Assembly: GCF_000647975.1 (NCBI RefSeq)
Contig: NZ_JFKE01000005.1
Span: forward strand, 62,001 to 126,000
Reading direction: 5' to 3'
Length of the DNA: 64,000 nucleotides
From: Actibacterium mucosum KCTC 23349
GTDB lineage: Bacteria > Pseudomonadota > Alphaproteobacteria > Rhodobacterales > Rhodobacteraceae
Shown: in pieces, positions 61,172 through 64,000 of the stretch
Position numbering within the stretch: position 1 is the stretch's first letter
Layout: each line of letters starts with the position of its first letter
Made by a program: the position numbers and the translations under genes
Notes under the pieces: generated by a model
The model's database searches: none
The model's input: only the letters and a program-made list of their open reading frames with translations
What the model was told of the DNA's origin: nothing

Positions 61172-61243
61172 TAGTTGACCTTGCCGATCGACCAGAAGAA
61201 GGTCTCGCCCGAGCTGTCGTCGACGCCGTCATTTTCGGTGGGA
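61172..61243 (-). pseudogene. 3' fragment of phytase-like esterase gene (copy 1)
   Basis: Read on the minus strand this encodes the C-terminal ~22 residues and stop of the gene that is intact from 63812 rightward, with TEN for TDN and GKVN for GSVN at the end. Nothing upstream continues the gene, so it is a detached gene end. Confidence 0.8.
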
Positions 61244-61390
61244 ACACAATCCACGAGGCCGGAAGTTGGAGGCGGGTCTTTGACAGGGAACGTTCAGCTC
61301 GCTCAATCAGCGAATGTCGGGATTGAGCCCAAAGTGTTCAATGCAGCATTATGCACCAATGTCCGCTAATTGATACTGATCTCTTCGTGT

Positions 61391-62287
61391 CTAAAAAGAC
61401 TGAACAGAATATCTGGCACGGGCTTCTTTCCCACTCTCAGTTAGTTGCGCGGAACAGCTTCGCATGTGACGAGTGTTGCCTTCGAGTTTGAACCATGGGT
61501 CTGGTTCCACACCAGAAAGCTCAACCAGAGTTTTGAACAGTATCAAGTCTCCAACTTGATCATTCGTTGGCTCACCCAGGGCCAAGGCGTTTCCAACGGT
61601 GTACGCAGATTTTTTCATCTCTATGGTGCCAGCCCCCAGCAAAGCGCGTTCGATTGATCCCAGCCCACCATTAAAATCTGGGAACCGAAGAAGGTACGCC
61701 GAAAGCGCCTTAGCTATCGGTGTGGAAGGGTCTTGTCCTTTGATGAAGCTCTTGATCGCTTTACCTGAACCTTGGGAGATTACGCTCCATGCGTCACTGT
61801 AAAGCTTTGCATCGAGCGGTGCAGCTTCGCTGGATTTATACAGGGTTTCAAACTCCTCGACCCGAATAGTGCCAAGACCCAATTTCACCTGCTGCCCGCC
61901 GAAATTCCTCACAGAGATGCCAGAGGTATCAACTCCATCCAGCGCCAGTAAGTGCAGCATTACCACTGAATAGAATATATCCTGCACGCTGTTTGCGATC
62001 CAAATTTCGGCTTGCTTCACAGACTGAAGTTCTTTGACGAGTGAGATGTGTTCATCATTTAAGTCGAACTCATGAATTTTTTCGTCATCGAAGGGGTCGA
62101 GCGACTTCCAGAACACCAGGCGTTCCAGAAAGAAGTCCTGGCTTGTCCCAGATGTTGCGAGAGGTCCGTGTGAGTAGTCGTCATAGGATACGATGACACG
62201 GGTTTGCCAATCTGGTCTGATTTTCCGAAAGAGTTGAAGAATTGTGCCTCCAGCACTGTCGGAATGGGTCAGGATGACATTTTTCAT
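61391..62287 (-). CDS. DUF1835-like protein
   Basis: A 298-residue soluble protein. The N-terminus (ILTHSDSAGGTILQLFRK, then VIVSYDDYSHGPL) matches the DUF1835 family pattern of a D-S-A-x-x-T strand-loop and a D-x-x-x-H-G-P-L motif. An all-helical C-terminal part (DUF3658-like) contains RFPDFNGGLGSIERALL. The function is unknown. It is A/T-richer than the core genome and lies alone between module copies 1 and 2. The ATG at 62287 has no strong ribosome site. Confidence 0.75.
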   Translation of the reverse strand: MKNVILTHSDSAGGTILQLFRKIRPDWQTRVIVSYDDYSHGPLATSGTSQDFFLERLVFWKSLDPFDDEKIHEFDLNDEHISLVKELQSVKQAEIWIANSVQDIFYSVVMLHLLALDGVDTSGISVRNFGGQQVKLGLGTIRVEEFETLYKSSEAAPLDAKLYSDAWSVISQGSGKAIKSFIKGQDPSTPIAKALSAYLLRFPDFNGGLGSIERALLGAGTIEMKKSAYTVGNALALGEPTNDQVGDLILFKTLVELSGVEPDPWFKLEGNTRHMRSCSAQLTESGKEARARYSVQSF

Positions 62288-62443
62288 GGTTTGTAAGATT
62301 TTGTCTTTGGCAACCCATCAATACAGCTTGGCGAGTGTTCTTACTATATTGAAGTAGCAGCCATTCGGTTAACGGCCTGAAATGGCTGCTTTGTCCGCAA
62401 ATTGGAATGAACCAATGTCAGACCTAACCTGGGCTTGAATCAA

Positions 62444-62471
62444 AAACGCCCCGCGGGCTGGCGGGGCGTTT
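62444..62471 (-). terminator. Terminator within module copy 2
   Basis: AAACGCCCCGC at 62444-62454 pairs with GCGGGGCGTTT at 62461-62471; the loop differs from the other copies (GGGCTG). It is kept intact although the adjacent gene end is decayed, so it may end the transcript of the GNAT gene to its right. Confidence 0.75.
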
Positions 62472-62490
62472 CGTTGTTTTGGTGGGGTCT

Positions 62491-62562
62491 TAGTTGACCG
62501 AGCCGATCGATCTGAGGACGGTTTTGCCCGAGCTGTCGTCGACGCCGTCTTTGTCTGTCGGA
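62491..62562 (-). pseudogene. 3' fragment of phytase-like esterase gene (copy 2)
   Basis: On the minus strand this encodes a drifted version of the same C-terminal ~22 residues (DKDGVDDSSGKTVLRSIG then SVN and stop). FFW has become VLR. There is no continuing frame upstream. Confidence 0.75.
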
Positions 62563-63029
62563 GTTCAATCCACGAGGCCAGACGTTGGAGGCGGGTCGCT
62601 GACAGGGAACGCTCTGCCAGCGCAATCAGCGAATGTCGGGTTTGAGCCCGAAGCGGACGCCGCCGCAACGCGCCCAGCCGGTTAACAGCCGCGCAGCGGC
62701 CCGGCCATCGCCAGCCCCTCTCCCGGGCTGGCGATTTGGTGGACGCAGGTGCGAGGTTCGTTCTGTGGAAGTACGTGGCAACCAAAAAGCGTCTTGATAC
62801 TGGCGTAGGATCGCCACCCCAGGGGCTGGCGTTGGCCTTCCGTAGGTGGGCCATTGGCTTCAAACACTGCTCTGTCCTAATAATCGTCAACAAGCCGATC
62901 AGAAAAATGTCTGGATAGTGCTGGCTCCGACCAATCGACCCGAACCCACCGATGGCCGCACAGCGCCCACTCTGCTGGGATTTTTCTGTGCAGCGAAATT
63001 CGGCTTTAGCGAGATGGTCACTAGGCATG

Positions 63030-63563
63030 CTAAATCGACATTTGATATCGTCGCGCGTTATCCACTAACGTGCTGGTATCGTTCATGCCTAGTCTGAGGG
63101 CTAGGGCAATCGACCGTGCGTTCTCGGGCTCAATGTAGGCTTCGATTGCAGTTGCTCCATTGTCGCGCCGCCATGCAATCGCCGCTGCAGCTGCCTCATA
63201 CATGAAGCCATTTCCCCAAAAATCAGGGTTCATGTGGAACGCGATTTCTGAGCATTCAAGGAGCGAGTTAAAGCCGATATGCCCAACAAAATTGTCGCCA
63301 TCATTCTTTATGATCGCCCATCGAAAACCCCAGCCATCTTTAAGGGCTTTCAACCAAAACCCAATCAAACGATCACTGTCGTGATGTGTCTTTGCTGGCA
63401 TAGGGATTTCGTTTTGAAATTCATCGTCGGCAGCACCGGAAAACTGCTGCACAAGGGGCTGCCGCCACATCTCAAACATCCCCATGGAGTGGCTAAGAGA
63501 AAGTGGCTCCAGCCTCAATCGCCTGGTCTCAAGGGTCGGGATGCTTACATCGCTAGGGCTCAT
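63030..63563 (-). CDS. GNAT-family N-acetyltransferase, RimJ/RimL-like
   Basis: A 177-residue acetyl-CoA-dependent acetyltransferase. The N-terminus (LETRRLRLEPLSLSH) is that of the RimJ/RimL branch. The central strands FVGHIGFNSLLECSEIAFHMNPDFWGNGFMYEA, seen across about 90-125, hold the acetyl-CoA-binding loop (WGNGFM, near the R/QxxGxG/A site). The conserved N near the end is in EPENARSIALALRLGM. The target could be a protein N-terminus, an antibiotic or a small amine. It lies alone between module copies 2 and 3, with mid GC. Confidence 0.85.
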   Translation of the reverse strand: MSPSDVSIPTLETRRLRLEPLSLSHSMGMFEMWRQPLVQQFSGAADDEFQNEIPMPAKTHHDSDRLIGFWLKALKDGWGFRWAIIKNDGDNFVGHIGFNSLLECSEIAFHMNPDFWGNGFMYEAAAAAIAWRRDNGATAIEAYIEPENARSIALALRLGMNDTSTLVDNARRYQMSI

Positions 63564-63811
63564 TTGAAACCAGAAGCTTTATAAGAGACAGTTGTTCAGG
63601 TTGAACGAGTGACTCTTTGTGAGGCTCGCAAATGGACTACCTCGAACCCCTCGGCGACGCTAGACCAGCAGTTAAAAAGCTGTCTCTGGAGCAGACGCAG
63701 CGAAAGTCAACAAAGTCCGCAAAGCGGAATGAACCAATGTCGGACCGAACCTGGGCTTGAATCAAAAACGCCCCGCGGTTTGGCGGGGCGTTTCGTTGGT
63801 TTGGTGGGGTC
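63564..63811. other. Spacer and module copy 3 flank
   Basis: About 150 bases of non-coding sequence after the GNAT start, then the flank GTCCGCAAAGCGG at 63715 that opens module copy 3, and the terminator of the phytase-like gene. TCCGC AAA GCGGA is itself a small palindrome. Confidence 0.5.
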
Positions 63812-63882
63812 TTAGTTGACCGAGCCGATCGACCAGAAGAAGGTCTCGCCCGAGCTGTCGTCGACGCCGTCATTGTCGGTGG
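63715..63882. repeat. Gene-end module, copy 3 (parent copy)
   Basis: The flank, terminator and last codons shared with copies 1 and 2. Here the gene continues intact past 63882, while copies 1 and 2 switch at that point to another sequence. This marks it as the source or the current gene end. Confidence 0.85.
63766..63793 (-). terminator. Terminator of phytase-like esterase gene
   Basis: AAACGCCCCGC at 63766-63776 pairs with GCGGGGCGTTT at 63783-63793, an 11-bp stem with a 6-base loop, followed on the minus strand by TTTTTGATT. It lies about 20 bases past the stop at 63812. Confidence 0.9.
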
Positions 63883-64000
63883 AGACGAAAATCTCGCCTT
63901 CGGCCGTGATGGCCAGGCCTTCAACCTTGTCCACGACGTAGCCGCCGAAGGCTTGCAGGTCGGGGATCAGGTCGCGGACCTCTTCCTTGGTCACAACCGG
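63812..64000 (-). CDS. Phytase-like esterase-activity protein, C-terminal end only
   Basis: The last ~63 residues of a gene that runs off the right edge. The visible part (VVDKVEGLAITAEGEIFVSTDNDGVDDSSGETFF, across residues -45 to -10) matches the final blades of the 'esterase-like activity of phytase' family, secreted beta-propeller proteins of unclear substrate. KVEGLA and NDGVDDSSGET are the recognisable motifs. GC is high, like core genes. Its 3' end is the source of the repeated module. Confidence 0.8.
   Translation of the reverse strand, partial: PVVTKEEVRDLIPDLQAFGGYVVDKVEGLAITAEGEIFVSTDNDGVDDSSGETFFWSIGSVN

Larger units (their letters stand above)
61071..61334. repeat. Gene-end module, copy 1
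   Basis: A ~264-bp module. From left: a GTCCCGCAAAGCGG-type flank, a terminator stem at 61125-61152, then in minus-strand sense the last ~22 codons of a phytase-like gene (NDGVDDSSGETFFWSIGKVN and stop at 61172-61174), then ~95 bases shared only with copy 2. Its first ~170 bases differ from copy 3 at about six positions by eye. Confidence 0.85.
62391..62653. repeat. Gene-end module, copy 2
   Basis: A ~263-bp relative of copy 1: flank, terminator stem (62444-62454 with 62461-62471), decayed gene end, then the ~95-base extension also seen in copy 1 (CAATCCACGAGGCC, GGAGGCGGGTC, CAGCGAATGTCGGG). It has more changes against copy 3 than copy 1 has, so it looks older. Confidence 0.85.
62288..63029. 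other. Non-coding stretch around module copy 2
   Basis: About 740 bases between the DUF1835-like and GNAT genes. It contains module copy 2 (62391-62653). The ~370 bases to the right of the module hold no gene I can support, only short frames and a GCAGCGAAATTCGG segment near 62991 shared in part with 60211. Confidence 0.5.

Noticed and set aside
61071-63882. Integron cassette array with attC sites
   Set aside because: The repeats contain a terminator and a gene 3' end, lack paired R'/R'' core sites of the GTTRRRY type, and no integron integrase is present.
1-64000. CRISPR array, tRNA or rRNA genes
   Set aside because: No regularly spaced short repeats, no cloverleaf with a CCA-end context and no rRNA signature sequence were found by eye.

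Overview
The window looks like chromosomal DNA of a Rhodobacterales (roseobacter-group) alphaproteobacterium. The evidence is its high GC with G/C-ending codons, an alphaproteobacterial set of genes (a TrcR/DUF1013 cell-cycle regulator, a COQ9-type protein, DUF2189, HemE/HemC, a pyridine-nucleotide oxidoreductase-SelD fusion, a Tad pilus locus) and the short 4.5S-type SRP RNA. No rRNA, tRNA, CRISPR array, intact insertion sequence, integrase or phage gene was seen.

Positions 1-14.6 kb are mostly housekeeping. In order: a truncated MFS exporter, a HAD phosphatase, the SRP RNA with a good promoter, RsgA, two small unknowns, an ankyrin protein, the dnaX-ybaB-recR replication/repair operon, a secreted esterase, TrcR, RNase T2, DUF2189, a quinone oxidoreductase, COQ9 and rpsU with promoter and terminator. 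Positions 14.6-32.5 kb are metabolic and transport genes: a class V aminotransferase, divergent hemE/hemC, divergent tesA/ybbA-ybbP (the same neighbourhood as in E. coli), an AbrB-type membrane protein, a second LolD/FtsX-like ABC exporter with a secreted AttH/CrtC-like protein, then fused SelD and convergent SelU (selenophosphate to selenouridine in tRNA), and a zinc alcohol dehydrogenase.

Positions 32.5-43 kb hold an ECF sigma factor translationally coupled to a membrane VWA protein, a LuxR-type regulator, an AT-rich intergenic region, and a Tad pilus locus (flp, cpaB, cpaE/tadZ, cpaF/tadA, tadB, tadC) with no secretin gene at the expected place. Positions 43-47.9 kb are a tightly overlapping minus-strand polysaccharide operon: UDP-glucuronate decarboxylase, GalE-type epimerase, a membrane processive GT2 synthase and a secreted glycosidase. 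It could make and trim a pentose-containing polymer. Positions 50.8-59.2 kb are a complete plus-strand sugar operon: LacI repressor with two abutting operators, binding-protein ABC importer, a cytoplasmic GH32/68-like glycosidase, a 2-hydroxyacid dehydrogenase and a Gfo/Idh/MocA dehydrogenase, most joined by ATGA or TGATG overlaps.

Positions 59.2-64 kb are accessory DNA of lower GC with unrelated orphan genes (two unknowns, a DUF1835-like protein, a GNAT acetyltransferase). They are separated by three copies of one module: the last ~22 codons of a phytase-like esterase gene plus its terminator. Only the rightmost copy continues into the real gene, which runs off the window. This looks like a repeatedly used insertion point that regenerates the gene end, and it is the most unusual structure here.
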